Source: Vibrio sp. HI00D65 (GTDB lineage: Bacteria; Pseudomonadota; Gammaproteobacteria; Enterobacterales; Vibrionaceae). Taken from it: DNA of 64,000 nt. A program made the translations under genes and the position numbers. The stretch covers positions 62,001 through 126,000 of the forward strand of contig NZ_LWEH01000255.1 in assembly GCF_001635455.1 (NCBI RefSeq). The letters are read 5' to 3'. This document shows, piece by piece, positions 28,130 to 38,007 of the stretch. The notes beneath the pieces were generated by a model. It had not been told where the DNA came from and ran no database searches. It saw nothing but the letters and a program-made list of their open reading frames with translations. Each line of letters begins with the position of its first letter. The first letter of the stretch is position 1.

Positions 28130-28145
28130 TGGCACACTACTTGGA
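28130..28145 (+). promoter_or_regulatory. Sigma54-type promoter of glnK-amtB
   Basis: TGGCAC-N5-TTGGA matches the sigma54 consensus TGGCAC-N5-TTGCA at all but one core base and has the required GG-N10 spacing. It lies about 50 bases before glnK. Nitrogen control through NtrC is the usual regulation of this operon. I did not find a clear NtrC dimer site in the 50 bases upstream. Confidence 0.75.
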
Positions 28146-28184
28146 TTGTAATAAGAGAAGTAACGGAATTAGTGAAGAATTTAA

Positions 28185-28532
<348 letters not shown>

Positions 28533-28559
28533 AGAATTACAAGGACTGGAGACTTTAAT

Positions 28560-29789
28560 ATGGAACTTACAACAACAGTAACGGAATTACGTTACGCACT
28601 AGATACTTTTTTCTTCCTCATTTCAGGTGCGTTGGTAATGTGGATGGCAGCAGGCTTCGCAATGTTAGAAGCTGGCCTAGTTCGTTCAAAGAACACCACA
28701 GAGATTTTAACTAAGAACATCTGCTTGTACGCTATTGCATGTACTGCGTTCTTAGTCGTTGGTTACAACATTATGTATGTCGATAATGGCGAAGGCGGTT
28801 GGTTACCATCATTCGGTACTCTGATTGGTACTCAAGGTGAAGGCGCAGACCACTCTTTAGAGTCAGACTTCTTCTTCCAGGTAGTATTCGTTGCAACCGC
28901 AATGTCTGTGGTATCTGGTGCAGTAGCTGAGCGTATGAAACTTTGGTCATTCCTAATCTTCTCTGTAGTACTAACAGCATTTATCTACCCAATGGAAGGT
29001 TACTGGACTTGGGGCGGTGGTTTCCTATCAGAATCAGGCTTCAGTGATTTCGCAGGTTCAGGTATCGTACACATGGCGGGTGCAGCAGCAGCGCTAGCAG
29101 GTGTTCTACTACTTGGTGCTCGTAAAGGTAAATACGGTAAAAACGGTGAAATCTACCCAATTCCTGGTTCGAACATGCCACTTGCTACATTAGGTACATT
29201 CATCCTTTGGTTTGGTTGGTTCGGTTTCAACGGCGGCTCTCAACTGATGGTTTCAGATTTTGAGAACGCAACAGCTGTGGGTCAAATCTTCCTTAACACC
29301 AACGCAGCGGCAGCAGCAGGGGCAATCGCAGCACTACTAGTATGTAAGACAACTTGGGGTAAAGCGGACCTAACCATGATTCTTAACGGTGCGTTGGCTG
29401 GCCTAGTCGCAATCACGGCAGACCCTCTATCACCATCACCTCTGTTTGCAGTGGCAATTGGTTCAGTATCTGGTGCACTAGTGGTGTTCAGCATCATTGC
29501 CCTAGACAAAGCTAAGATTGATGATCCAGTAGGTGCTATCTCAGTTCACGGTGTGTGTGGTTTCTTCGGCCTAATGGCTGTGCCACTAAGCAATACAGAC
29601 GCGACATTCGGTGCACAGCTATTCGGCGCAGCGGTCATATTTGCTTGGGTATTTGGTGCGAGTCTAGCGGTATGGGCTGTACTTAAAGCGACAATCGGTA
29701 TTCGTGTAAGTGAAGACGAAGAGCTAGAAGGTATGGACATGCATGACTGTGGTGTAGGTGCTTATCCAGAATTTGTGTCGGTAAAATAA
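28560..29789 (+). CDS. amtB: Ammonium transporter
   Basis: This 409-residue Amt-family channel has about eleven membrane helices. The twin pore histidines are visible in GSGIVHMAGAAAALAG and AISVHGVCGFFGLMAVP. The early WMAAGFAMLEAGLVRSKNT block is characteristic. The C-terminal tail (GIRVSEDEELEGMDMHDCGVGAYPEF) matches the GlnK-interacting region of AmtB. The glnK-amtB pair is transcribed together and ended by a strong terminator. Confidence 0.96.
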   Translation: MELTTTVTELRYALDTFFFLISGALVMWMAAGFAMLEAGLVRSKNTTEILTKNICLYAIACTAFLVVGYNIMYVDNGEGGWLPSFGTLIGTQGEGADHSLESDFFFQVVFVATAMSVVSGAVAERMKLWSFLIFSVVLTAFIYPMEGYWTWGGGFLSESGFSDFAGSGIVHMAGAAAALAGVLLLGARKGKYGKNGEIYPIPGSNMPLATLGTFILWFGWFGFNGGSQLMVSDFENATAVGQIFLNTNAAAAAGAIAALLVCKTTWGKADLTMILNGALAGLVAITADPLSPSPLFAVAIGSVSGALVVFSIIALDKAKIDDPVGAISVHGVCGFFGLMAVPLSNTDATFGAQLFGAAVIFAWVFGASLAVWAVLKATIGIRVSEDEELEGMDMHDCGVGAYPEFVSVK

Positions 29790-29818
29790 TTTACAAACAT
29801 TTACATTTAACCTACTTG

Positions 29819-29846
29819 AAACCTGCTCAGATGAGCAGGTTTTTTT
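29819..29846 (+). terminator. Intrinsic terminator after amtB
   Basis: A perfect 10-bp stem (AAACCTGCTC / GAGCAGGTTT) with an AGAT tetraloop is followed by T residues. Confidence 0.95.
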
Positions 29847-29857
29847 GATGTTTAACG

Positions 29858-29908
29858 TTGTGTTTAATCTAATGATACATATAATAATGCAACTGATAAA
29901 TATTATCA
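29858..29908 (+). promoter_or_regulatory. fbpA promoter with overlapping Fur box
   Basis: A TTGTGT -35-like and a TATAAT -10 sequence (29880-29885) are 16 bases apart. Directly downstream, TGATAAATATTATCA (29894-29908) matches the 7-1-7 Fur consensus TGATAATNATTATCA at all but one position. Iron-dependent repression of the downstream fbp genes by Fur is therefore expected. Confidence 0.8.
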
Positions 29909-29932
29909 TTTCTATGCAAAAAGGATTGAATC

Positions 29933-30946
29933 ATGAAAAAACTGCTAACTCTTTCAGCTATTGCGTGCAGTACTATCGCACCAGCAGCAATGGCTGCAGA
30001 AGAAGTAAACGTATACTCTTACCGTCAACCTTTCCTTGTTGAGCCAATGTTCGATGAGTTCACTAAAGAGACAGGTATCGAGGTGAATGTTAAGTTTGCT
30101 AAGAAAGGTTTAGCAGAGAAGCTAGCTCAAGAGGGCGAATACAGCCCTGCAGACGTGGTATTAACTGTTGATATCAGCCGGCTATCTGAGTTAACTGAAA
30201 AAGGTTTAGTTCAAGCGGTAAACAGCGACGTTCTAGAAAAGAACATCCCTGCTCAATACCAAGATACAGACAACGAATGGTTTGCTCTGACTACTCGTAC
30301 TCGTAGCGTTTACTCTTCACGTGACCGTGTTGGTCGTCTAGGTGAAGACTTCACATACGCAGACCTAGCTAAGCCTGAATTCAAAGGCAAAATCTGTACT
30401 CGTAGCGGTAAACACCCATACAACGTTTCTCTCGTATCTTCTATGATTGCTCATAAAGGCGAAGCAGAAACTAAAGAGTGGCTAGAAGGCGTTAAAGCAA
30501 ACCTAGCTCGTAAACCTCAAGGTAACGACCGTGCACAAGTTAAAGCTATCAAAGAAGGTCTATGTGACGTTTCTCTTGGTAACAGCTACTACTTAGGTAA
30601 GATGATTAATGATAAAGAGCAAAAAGCTTGGGCTGATGCTGTTTACATCAACTTCCCTAACCAAGAGACGACTGGTACTCACGTAAACATCTCTGGTATG
30701 GCAATGGCTAAGTACTCTCCAAACAAAGAGAACGCAGTTAAGCTAATGGAATTCCTATCTGGTAACACAGCACAAGGCATGTACGCAGAAGTAAACTACG
30801 AATACCCAGTTAAAGCTGACGTTAAACCTTCTGAACTAGTTGCTTCTTGGGGTGAATTCAAAGCAGATGCAATTTCTCTAGACGAAATCGCAGATCACCA
30901 CGAAGCTGCAATCAAGCTTCTAGACGAAGTTAAATTCGACCTGTAA
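29933..30946 (+). CDS. fbpA: Periplasmic ferric iron-binding protein
   Basis: This 337-residue substrate-binding protein begins with a signal peptide MKKLLTLSAIACSTIAPAAMA cleaved before AEEVNVYS. The mature part is a class of iron(III)-binding proteins, with VNVYSYRQPFLVEPMFDEFTKETGI and the paired tyrosines of GNSYYLGKM, which bind Fe3+ in FbpA/FutA proteins. It captures ferric iron in the periplasm for FbpB/FbpC. The adjacent Fur box supports iron regulation. A hairpin follows the gene before fbpB, so the binding protein is probably made in excess over the membrane parts. Confidence 0.94.
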   Translation: MKKLLTLSAIACSTIAPAAMAAEEVNVYSYRQPFLVEPMFDEFTKETGIEVNVKFAKKGLAEKLAQEGEYSPADVVLTVDISRLSELTEKGLVQAVNSDVLEKNIPAQYQDTDNEWFALTTRTRSVYSSRDRVGRLGEDFTYADLAKPEFKGKICTRSGKHPYNVSLVSSMIAHKGEAETKEWLEGVKANLARKPQGNDRAQVKAIKEGLCDVSLGNSYYLGKMINDKEQKAWADAVYINFPNQETTGTHVNISGMAMAKYSPNKENAVKLMEFLSGNTAQGMYAEVNYEYPVKADVKPSELVASWGEFKADAISLDEIADHHEAAIKLLDEVKFDL

Positions 30947-30983
30947 TTATTAATATAGGCTTCGGCCAATATTAGATTTAACG

Positions 30984-31020
30984 ACCTCAAGTTGCCGTTT
31001 TTGGTGCTTGAGGTTGTTTT
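30984..31020 (+). terminator. Hairpin with T-rich tail between fbpA and fbpB
   Basis: An 8-bp stem (ACCTCAAG / CTTGAGGT) with a 15-base loop is followed by TGTTTTGTTTTT. It is likely a partial terminator that lowers fbpBC expression relative to fbpA. The rest of the 248-base spacer shows no gene. Confidence 0.65.
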
Positions 31021-31194
31021 GTTTTTAGTTAAGTCACTTTTTGAAACAAAGCTCTTGATGGAACCAGAGAGTTATTAGCTCAGCTCCTTGAAGTCATTAC
31101 AGTATATGGGTATAAATAACCCCCACCACTAAAAGGGCATGAGATGTATTTGCAACTGCATTTGTGTTTCATTAAGCCCCGTTGTAATTAGACG

Positions 31195-32820
31195 ATGAAA
31201 GAAAAGAATTATTTATGGAATACCAGTAGTGGGGTGATTGCTGCACTACTGGTTTTTCCGATCTTAGCGATATTCACCACCGCTGTGGGTGAGACAGATG
31301 AGCTCTTCTCTCATTTGATGTCCACGGTGATGCCGACTTACGCATATAACACTGTCGTTTTGGTGATAGGAACCATGTTCTTATCGCTGCTATTTGGTAT
31401 CCCTTCTGCTTGGATTATGGCGATGTGTCGTATCCCTGGTGAGAAGGTGTTGCAGTGGGCTTTGGTTCTGCCGCTGGCTATGCCGGGTTATATCGTTGGA
31501 TACATTTTTACTGATTGGTTCGATTTCGCTGGTCCAGTACAAATTTTGCTTCGTGACCTGACTGGTTGGGGACCGGGAGAATATTGGTTCCCCGATATTC
31601 GAACCTTAACTGGCGCTACCATCGTCCTATCTTTAGTGCTGTACCCTTACGTTTATCTGCTGTGTCGTGCAGCGTTCATGGAGCAGAACGTTTCTCTATT
31701 GCAATCCGCGCGACTCCTGAAATGTTCTCCATGGGAGAGCTTTCGACGTATCTCTTTGCCTTTAGTCCGCCCTTCGATAGCGGTTGGCTTATCGCTCGTT
31801 GCTATGGAAACCATTGGTGATTTTGGTACGGTGAGCTACTTTGCGGTTAACACACTAACCACTGCGGTATATGACACTTGGCTGGGCTACTCTAGCTTGA
31901 CTGCTGCAGCTAAGATTTCAGCTATTATGCTGATTATCGTGATACTGCTTTTAAGTTCTGAACGTTATAGTCGTCGTAAGCAAAAACTGTTTCAAAACCA
32001 GTTCAGCAGCCGAGAAGACTTTCGCTACAACTTAGAGGGCTGGAAAAAGTGGCTAGCGCTGTTTTGGTGTTGGGGTTTAGTCTGCGCAGCATTCATATTC
32101 CCTCTAGGGCAGTTACTGATTTATGCCTACAAGTATTTTGCACAAAGCTGGACCGCTGAATTCCGAGAATACGCACTCAACAGTTTGAATGTTTCAATAC
32201 TTGCAGCCTTAATTGGCGTGGCGATTGCACTTATCGTTAACTTTAACCAACGTGTTAATCCAGCGAAACACAACCTTGCCTTTATGCGCTTATCCTCTAT
32301 GGGCTATGCGGTGCCGGGAACGGTATTAGCGATTGGTGTTATGGTGCCAGTATTGTTTATGGATCATCTAGTTAACGACATCGCGAAAATGATGGAGTGG
32401 GGACGTCTGGGGCTGATCTTTTCTGGTTCGATGTTTGCGCTTATCTTCGCGATGGTAGTACGTTTTTCTGCGGTTGCTATCGGCAGTGTGGAAAGTAGCT
32501 TAAGCAAAGTGTCACCGTCTTTGGATATGGCTTCAAAGACCATGGGTTGCAACACTAATCAGATGTTACGCCGAGTGCATCTACCTCTGATTAAGCGTGG
32601 GGCTTTGATTGCGGGACTATTGGTGTTTATCGAATCGATGAAAGAGTTGAATGCTGCGCTGCTGTTGCGTCCGTTTAACTTTGAAACCCTAGCAACCTAT
32701 GTTTACAACTATGCCTCAGATGAGCATCTAGAGCTGGCTGCGATGCCTGCTGTGTTACTTGTTCTAGTGGGTCTAATCCCGTTGATCATCGTCAACCGTT
32801 CTTTGGAGCAAAAAAACTAA
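31195..32820 (+). CDS. fbpB: Ferric iron ABC transporter permease
   Basis: This 541-residue permease consists of two fused permease halves, each with about six membrane segments and an EAA-type loop. The loops are LKCSPWESFRRISLPLVRPSIAVG in the first half and MGCNTNQMLRRVHLPLIKRGALIAG in the second. This duplicated layout is the hallmark of FbpB/SfuB-type iron(III) permeases. The stop codon shares one base with the start of fbpC (TAATG), so translation is coupled. Its Shine-Dalgarno is weak. Confidence 0.93.
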   Translation: MKEKNYLWNTSSGVIAALLVFPILAIFTTAVGETDELFSHLMSTVMPTYAYNTVVLVIGTMFLSLLFGIPSAWIMAMCRIPGEKVLQWALVLPLAMPGYIVGYIFTDWFDFAGPVQILLRDLTGWGPGEYWFPDIRTLTGATIVLSLVLYPYVYLLCRAAFMEQNVSLLQSARLLKCSPWESFRRISLPLVRPSIAVGLSLVAMETIGDFGTVSYFAVNTLTTAVYDTWLGYSSLTAAAKISAIMLIIVILLLSSERYSRRKQKLFQNQFSSREDFRYNLEGWKKWLALFWCWGLVCAAFIFPLGQLLIYAYKYFAQSWTAEFREYALNSLNVSILAALIGVAIALIVNFNQRVNPAKHNLAFMRLSSMGYAVPGTVLAIGVMVPVLFMDHLVNDIAKMMEWGRLGLIFSGSMFALIFAMVVRFSAVAIGSVESSLSKVSPSLDMASKTMGCNTNQMLRRVHLPLIKRGALIAGLLVFIESMKELNAALLLRPFNFETLATYVYNYASDEHLELAAMPAVLLVLVGLIPLIIVNRSLEQKN

Positions 32821-33848
32821 TGAGCTGTGCATTATCTATTAAAGATCTGACTTGTAAGTATGAATCTCAAACGGTTCTCGAGTCGCTTTCTCTTGAAGTT
32901 GAGCATGGCGAGATCGTATGTCTACTTGGCGCTAGTGGCTGTGGTAAAACCACCTTATTAAAAGCAATTGCTGGATTACTTCCATTGAGTCATGGGGTAA
33001 TGAATCTGAACTGTCAGACTATTGATGATGGTAAGAATTGGTCACCACCAGAGCAACGTAACATCGGTATGATCTTCCAAGATTATGCGCTGTTTCCGCA
33101 CCTTACCGTCAATCAGAACGTAGCATTTGGTTTGCGTGATATGTCTGAGCAAGACAAGAAGGCAAAAGTGAAAGAGATGCTAGAGCTAGTTCACCTTGAT
33201 CAATATGGTGAGCGTTATCCTCATCAGTTGTCTGGTGGACAGCAGCAACGTGTCGCTATTGCTCGCTCTTTGGCTTATAAGCCTGATCTACTGCTACTTG
33301 ATGAACCGTTCTCGAACATTGATACCCAAGTTCGTCACGAGTTGATTTCTCAGATCCGCAAGATCTTCAAAAATCAGGGTGTAACCGCTATTTTTGTTAC
33401 TCACAGTCGTGAAGAAGCGTTTGCCTTCGCGGATAAAATGGCCGTAATGAACCATGGTGTGATTGAACAATATGGCTCAGCATCTGAGTTGTACTTCCAC
33501 CCATCAAGCAAGTTTGTGGCTGATTTCTTAGGTGGTGGTAGTTATTTAAATGCTCAGCGTATTTCAGATAATGAATTCGAAACCAGCTTGGGCTTAGTGG
33601 AAGCAAAAGCGCAAACGGAAATTGATGTTGGCTCTGAGTGTGCACTGTTACTACGACCTCAACATATTGTCGCGAGCCACGATACAGAGAGTAACTTGTC
33701 GGTATTGGAGCAGCAATTTATGGGCGACCATTGTCGTTATGTGATTGAAGCTAATGGTCAAAAGCTACTGGTGACCTCGTCGGAAGCACTAGAAGTTGGC
33801 ATGCCAGTAACCGTGAAGGTAGACACTAAAGGTGTGTTGGCATTTTAA
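32820..33848 (+). CDS. fbpC: Ferric iron ABC transporter ATP-binding protein
   Basis: This 342-residue ATPase has Walker A GASGCGKTT, Q-loop FQDYALFPHLTVNQNVAFGL, signature LSGGQQQRVAIARSLAYKPDLLLLDEPFSNID, and a C-terminal TOBE-like domain that includes SECALLLRPQHIV. It couples ATP hydrolysis to FbpB. Generic polyamine or spermidine ATPases look similar; the assignment to iron rests on operon position. A stem-loop after the stop (GTTGCT / AGCAAC) lacks a T run. Confidence 0.92.
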   Translation: MSCALSIKDLTCKYESQTVLESLSLEVEHGEIVCLLGASGCGKTTLLKAIAGLLPLSHGVMNLNCQTIDDGKNWSPPEQRNIGMIFQDYALFPHLTVNQNVAFGLRDMSEQDKKAKVKEMLELVHLDQYGERYPHQLSGGQQQRVAIARSLAYKPDLLLLDEPFSNIDTQVRHELISQIRKIFKNQGVTAIFVTHSREEAFAFADKMAVMNHGVIEQYGSASELYFHPSSKFVADFLGGGSYLNAQRISDNEFETSLGLVEAKAQTEIDVGSECALLLRPQHIVASHDTESNLSVLEQQFMGDHCRYVIEANGQKLLVTSSEALEVGMPVTVKVDTKGVLAF

Positions 33849-33880
33849 TTTAGCTAGTTGCTGAGCTAGCAACTCGGCAT

Positions 33881-33911
33881 AAAAAAACCAGTACTTTCAG
33901 CAAAGTACTGG
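33881..33911 (-). terminator. Intrinsic terminator of the chitin operon
   Basis: A perfect 10-bp stem (CCAGTACTTT / AAAGTACTGG) with a CAGC loop has seven T residues on the minus strand. It lies about 80 bases after the last gene of the chitin-utilisation cluster. Confidence 0.93.
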
Positions 33912-33988
33912 GCAAGAGTTCTTCACCTATAGGCTTAACAAGGCAGTGGTTTGTTAAGTCCCATACCAAACTGCTGTACTCTATAAGC

Positions 33989-35401
33989 CTATAGAGAGAG
34001 GAAGTCTTTCACTTTTTGAAGAACACGTTCTGCTGTCTCTTTATCTTCCATTTCAGCGAAGATTCGTAGTAAAGGCTCTGTTCCAGAGAAACGAGCAATA
34101 ACCCAGCCGCCATTCTTAAAGTACACCTTGGCACCATCTTCATAGCTGACTTTTTCAATCTCATACTCAAACTCAGGCAGCTGCTTCTCTACGTAGATCT
34201 TGGTGTAGAGCGCTTCTTTTTCTGAAGGTTTGAACTTGCAATCGCCTTCTGCTGTGTAGGCATAGCCATATTTCGAGTAGATTTCATCAAGCAATTCAGA
34301 CAATTTCTTACCCGTTACACTGAGCATCTCAACCAGTAGGCTAGATGCAAAGACACCATCTTTACCTTTGATGTGGCCGCGAATGGTTAAACCACCGGAA
34401 CTTTCACCACCAATCAGAGAGTCGTCGGCTTCCATCTGCGAGCTGATATGCTTAAAGCCTACTGGAACCTCAAAGCTTTTTTCACCATGATCGGCCGCCA
34501 CTTTATCGAGTAGATGAGTGGTTGCGATATTACGCACGACCGATCCTTTCCAGCCCTTGTATTCCAACAAGTAGTAGTAAAGCAACAGTAGTACTTCGTT
34601 AGGGTGAATGAAGCTACCTTTCTCATCGATAATACCTAAGCGGTCAGCATCGCCATCGGTACCAATACCGATGTCATACCCTTCAGCTGCAACCAGGTGC
34701 TTCAAGCGATAGAGCGTAGCTGCGCTTGGTGATGGCATTAATCCACCAAAATCTGGGTTTTTACCATCGTTGATCACGTCGACATCACAACGGCCATTGA
34801 TAAGAACCGTTTGTAGGGCGTTTTTCGCTACACCAAACATAGGATCAATCAGTACGCGCAGGTTTGCTTTCTTGATTGACTCGATATCGATGAAGTTAAT
34901 GATCGAATCAACAAAGTCGTTCATTGGGTTGATGATTTCGATCTCTTTGTCGTTCAACGCTTGTTCGAAGTCGACACGGATAACGTCTTCGTTGGTTAGA
35001 GTTGCGATTTGCTGTTCGATCTTCTCTGTGATGATCTCATCAGCATCACGACCACCTTCAATAAACACCTTGATGCCGTTGTAATCCGCTGGGTTGTGAG
35101 AAGCGGTAATACAGGCCGAGTAGGTGCAGCCCATCTCTTTAGCTTGGAACATTACGATAGGGGTTGGAACAAACTTGTCGATGAAGCTGACCCTGATGTT
35201 GTTAGCGGTTAATACTTCAGCAAACCAACATGCAGCTTTATCAGAAAGGAAGCGACGGTCATAACCGATCACAAATCCGTTTTTAGCAGCATCTTCATTG
35301 TTGATGATGTTTGCCAGTGCTTGTGCCACAAGGCGAACGTTCTCTCTGATGAACTCTTCACCAATGAAAGCACGCCAGCCACCTGTACCAAATTTAATCA
35401 T
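33989..35401 (-). CDS. Hexose-phosphate mutase of the chitin cluster (phosphoglucomutase/phosphomannomutase family)
   Basis: This 470-residue alpha-D-phosphohexomutase has the phosphoserine loop TASHNPADYNGIK, the metal-binding GTDGDADRLGII, the sugar-specificity loop GGESSGG and the phosphate-binding RFSGTEPLLRIF. It is the homologue of V. cholerae VC0611, last gene of the ChiS-regulated cluster. Its likely role is to convert the GlcNAc-1-phosphate released by chitobiose phosphorylase to GlcNAc-6-phosphate (inference from neighbours). The family alone would also fit glucose or mannose phosphates. It lies 73 bases downstream of chbP. Confidence 0.88.
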   Translation of the reverse strand: MIKFGTGGWRAFIGEEFIRENVRLVAQALANIINNEDAAKNGFVIGYDRRFLSDKAACWFAEVLTANNIRVSFIDKFVPTPIVMFQAKEMGCTYSACITASHNPADYNGIKVFIEGGRDADEIITEKIEQQIATLTNEDVIRVDFEQALNDKEIEIINPMNDFVDSIINFIDIESIKKANLRVLIDPMFGVAKNALQTVLINGRCDVDVINDGKNPDFGGLMPSPSAATLYRLKHLVAAEGYDIGIGTDGDADRLGIIDEKGSFIHPNEVLLLLYYYLLEYKGWKGSVVRNIATTHLLDKVAADHGEKSFEVPVGFKHISSQMEADDSLIGGESSGGLTIRGHIKGKDGVFASSLLVEMLSVTGKKLSELLDEIYSKYGYAYTAEGDCKFKPSEKEALYTKIYVEKQLPEFEYEIEKVSYEDGAKVYFKNGGWVIARFSGTEPLLRIFAEMEDKETAERVLQKVKDFLSL

Positions 35402-35474
35402 TAGAAAATCCTTTTAGTCTCTTTGCCTCAAACCTAATAGGCTTGAGGCAAGAGTGGTTGGTTAAATAGCGTGA

Positions 35475-37880
35475 CTAGCCTAGAACAACGACAACATCGT
35501 TCACGCTGCCTTCTGCTTGAACTGGGATTGCGCCTTCTACTGACTCACCGTTGATAGTGATAGAGGCAACCCCTTTGCTTACTGCATCCGGGTTCTGTAC
35601 CGTGATGTTGTATGTCGCCCCACGCCATTGGCGAGTAACCTCAAACTCTGGCCAATCTGTTGGAATACAAGGATCTACGGTTAAGCTTTCAAAGCCTGTT
35701 CGAACACCAAGGATGAAGTTGGTTACCGCAAAGTAAGCCCAACCGGATGTACCGGTTAACCATGGGTGGTTTGCACGGCCGTGGTCTTGGTGGTCTTTAC
35801 CCATGATGAATTGCACGTACGAGTATGGTTCTGCGTAACGTGTTTCAATCATGTCATTTTGGTTGTATGGGTTAAGTGCATCGTAGAATTTCATTGCACG
35901 GTCACCACGACCAAGCTTCGCTTCTGCTACCCAAGCCCATGGGTTCGGGTGAGAGAAGATGGCGCCATTCTCTTTTACACCTTGGTAAACGCGAGTGACG
36001 AAGCCGATGTCATCGTTTGGTGTCGCGAATGATGGAGAGTTTAGGTGTAGGCCGTATTCAGAGAATAGGTTCTCATCGACTGCATCCATCGCTTTCTCAC
36101 CACGCTCTTGAGAAACCGCACCAGATAGAACGGCTAGTGTATTTGATTCTAGGTGTACACGACCTTCTGCTTGTTGAGCAGTACCGATCTTGTCGCCATT
36201 TTTGGTTAGACCACGAATGTACCAACCGCCTTCTTCATCCCAAAGGTGTGTTTCACACGCTTCACGTACATTCGCTGCCATTTCAGTGTATTTCGCAATG
36301 TCAGCATCATTATTGCGGAACTTAGCGAGATCTAAGAATTCTTGCAGGGCCCAGAAGTGAAGGAATGAAACCATTGACGACTCACCACCACCTAGGTTCA
36401 AGCAGTCGTTCCAGTCAGCACGCAGACCTTTACAGATACCTGTTTGACCAACGTATTCTGCAGAGAAGTTCAGTGCTGCTTTCATATGTTCGTAGACTGT
36501 CGCTTCACCGCCGTCTGCGTAAGGAATCACTTCATCAAAGAAGTCATGTTCACCGGTTTCCATCACGTATTTGATGATGGTCGGAACGATCCATAGATGA
36601 TCATCAGAACAAGTATCTTCAATGCCGTGGATCTTGTCGTCGTCTGATGGAGTTGGAACTACCGTTGGTGATTTCGAAGGCTTAACATCCGCTTTCTCTG
36701 GATCGAACCAGTCTGGGTCGAATAGGTGTAGACCATAGCCCGCTCTAACTTGGCCGCGTAGTAGGTCGACGATACGTTTTCGAGTCATCGTTGGGTTAGC
36801 GTGAGGTACTGAGATAGCGTCCTGAGCTGTATCACGGTAGCCAAGACCTGTGCGGCCTCCCACTTCAATGAATGATGCAAAGCGCGACCACACCACACAG
36901 GTTTCTGCTTGATATAGTGTCCACGTGTTGATCATGGTGTCTAAGCCTTCGTTTGGAGACTTAACTTGGAACTTGTTACAACGCTCGTCCCAGTGATCTT
37001 TGATACCTTGGAACGCAGCATCTACGTTTGCAATGTCTTGGTATTTCTCACGTAGGCGTTCACCGTTACCTTTGCCGATACCTAGTACGTAAGCAAAACG
37101 AATTTCTTCACCCGGTTGGATGGTGAATTGCTTATGCAGAGAGCCACAGTGGTTGTAACAGGTTTGAGCGCTGTTCGAACATTTACCGTTTTCAACCGCA
37201 ATTGGATTCGCTTCATTGCGGTACATACCAAGGAAGTTGTCACGCTGGCCGTCGTAGCTATCTGGTGAGAAGGTGGATGCTAAGTAGTAGAAGCCTTCAA
37301 AGTCGTTAGTGTTGTAGTAAAGATCGTATTCCAATACACCTTCTTGGTAAGACGTGCCAGCAGAGTACAGAGACATCTGGTGGTTTTGGTTGTCTGATTG
37401 AATATGGCTGAACGAGAACTCTACAAATGAGAATGTGCTGATAGTACGTGGCTTATCAGTGTTGTTCTTTAGTAAAACGTCCCAAACTTCTGCATCTTCG
37501 CCTTTAGGTACGAATAGCGTTTTGGTTGCGGTAATACCGCTGTATTCACATTTGAACTTTGAGTATGACAAGCCGTGACGAACTTCGTAGTTTGCTTCAT
37601 CTAGGCTCTTTGCCACTGGCTGCCAAGAGATAGACCAGTAGTCACCAGTTTCATCATCACGCAGGTAAACATAGTGTCCTGGGCGGTCAAAGGTGCCGTT
37701 CGGACGGAATTTAGTAACACGGTTGTATTCCGGAGAGTTGTAGAAAGAGTAACCGCCCGCATTGTGCGAAATTACAGTACAAAACTTTTCAGTACCTAGG
37801 TAGTTAGTCCAAGGTGCTGGTACATCAGGGCGAGTGATGACGTATTCGCGATTGTCGTTATCGAAATAGCCGTATTTCAT
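35475..37880 (-). CDS. chbP: N,N'-diacetylchitobiose phosphorylase (GH94)
   Basis: This cytoplasmic enzyme splits diacetylchitobiose with phosphate into GlcNAc-1-phosphate and GlcNAc, saving ATP. From the ATG at 37880 (MKYGYFDNDNREYVITRPDVPAPW) it has 801 residues, the length of V. proteolyticus ChBP. The motif RADWNDCLN places the general acid at Asp492, exactly as in that enzyme. The start has AAGGAAATGACA upstream; an in-frame ATG nine codons earlier is unlikely. Codon bias is stronger than in flanking genes, suggesting high expression on chitin. It lies between the mutase and the GH20 enzyme, as in V. cholerae VC0612. Confidence 0.96.
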   Translation of the reverse strand: MKYGYFDNDNREYVITRPDVPAPWTNYLGTEKFCTVISHNAGGYSFYNSPEYNRVTKFRPNGTFDRPGHYVYLRDDETGDYWSISWQPVAKSLDEANYEVRHGLSYSKFKCEYSGITATKTLFVPKGEDAEVWDVLLKNNTDKPRTISTFSFVEFSFSHIQSDNQNHQMSLYSAGTSYQEGVLEYDLYYNTNDFEGFYYLASTFSPDSYDGQRDNFLGMYRNEANPIAVENGKCSNSAQTCYNHCGSLHKQFTIQPGEEIRFAYVLGIGKGNGERLREKYQDIANVDAAFQGIKDHWDERCNKFQVKSPNEGLDTMINTWTLYQAETCVVWSRFASFIEVGGRTGLGYRDTAQDAISVPHANPTMTRKRIVDLLRGQVRAGYGLHLFDPDWFDPEKADVKPSKSPTVVPTPSDDDKIHGIEDTCSDDHLWIVPTIIKYVMETGEHDFFDEVIPYADGGEATVYEHMKAALNFSAEYVGQTGICKGLRADWNDCLNLGGGESSMVSFLHFWALQEFLDLAKFRNNDADIAKYTEMAANVREACETHLWDEEGGWYIRGLTKNGDKIGTAQQAEGRVHLESNTLAVLSGAVSQERGEKAMDAVDENLFSEYGLHLNSPSFATPNDDIGFVTRVYQGVKENGAIFSHPNPWAWVAEAKLGRGDRAMKFYDALNPYNQNDMIETRYAEPYSYVQFIMGKDHQDHGRANHPWLTGTSGWAYFAVTNFILGVRTGFESLTVDPCIPTDWPEFEVTRQWRGATYNITVQNPDAVSKGVASITINGESVEGAIPVQAEGSVNDVVVVLG

Positions 37881-38007
37881 TGTCATTTCCTTTTTAACAA
37901 ACTGCATCTATGCAGCTAATTTTTAAATAGTGATGCTGAGTTTTATTAGACAGAGCACTTTAATTTGAGTCAGCTATCACTCGGTATGAGTGTGCTGTGG
38001 TTTTGTT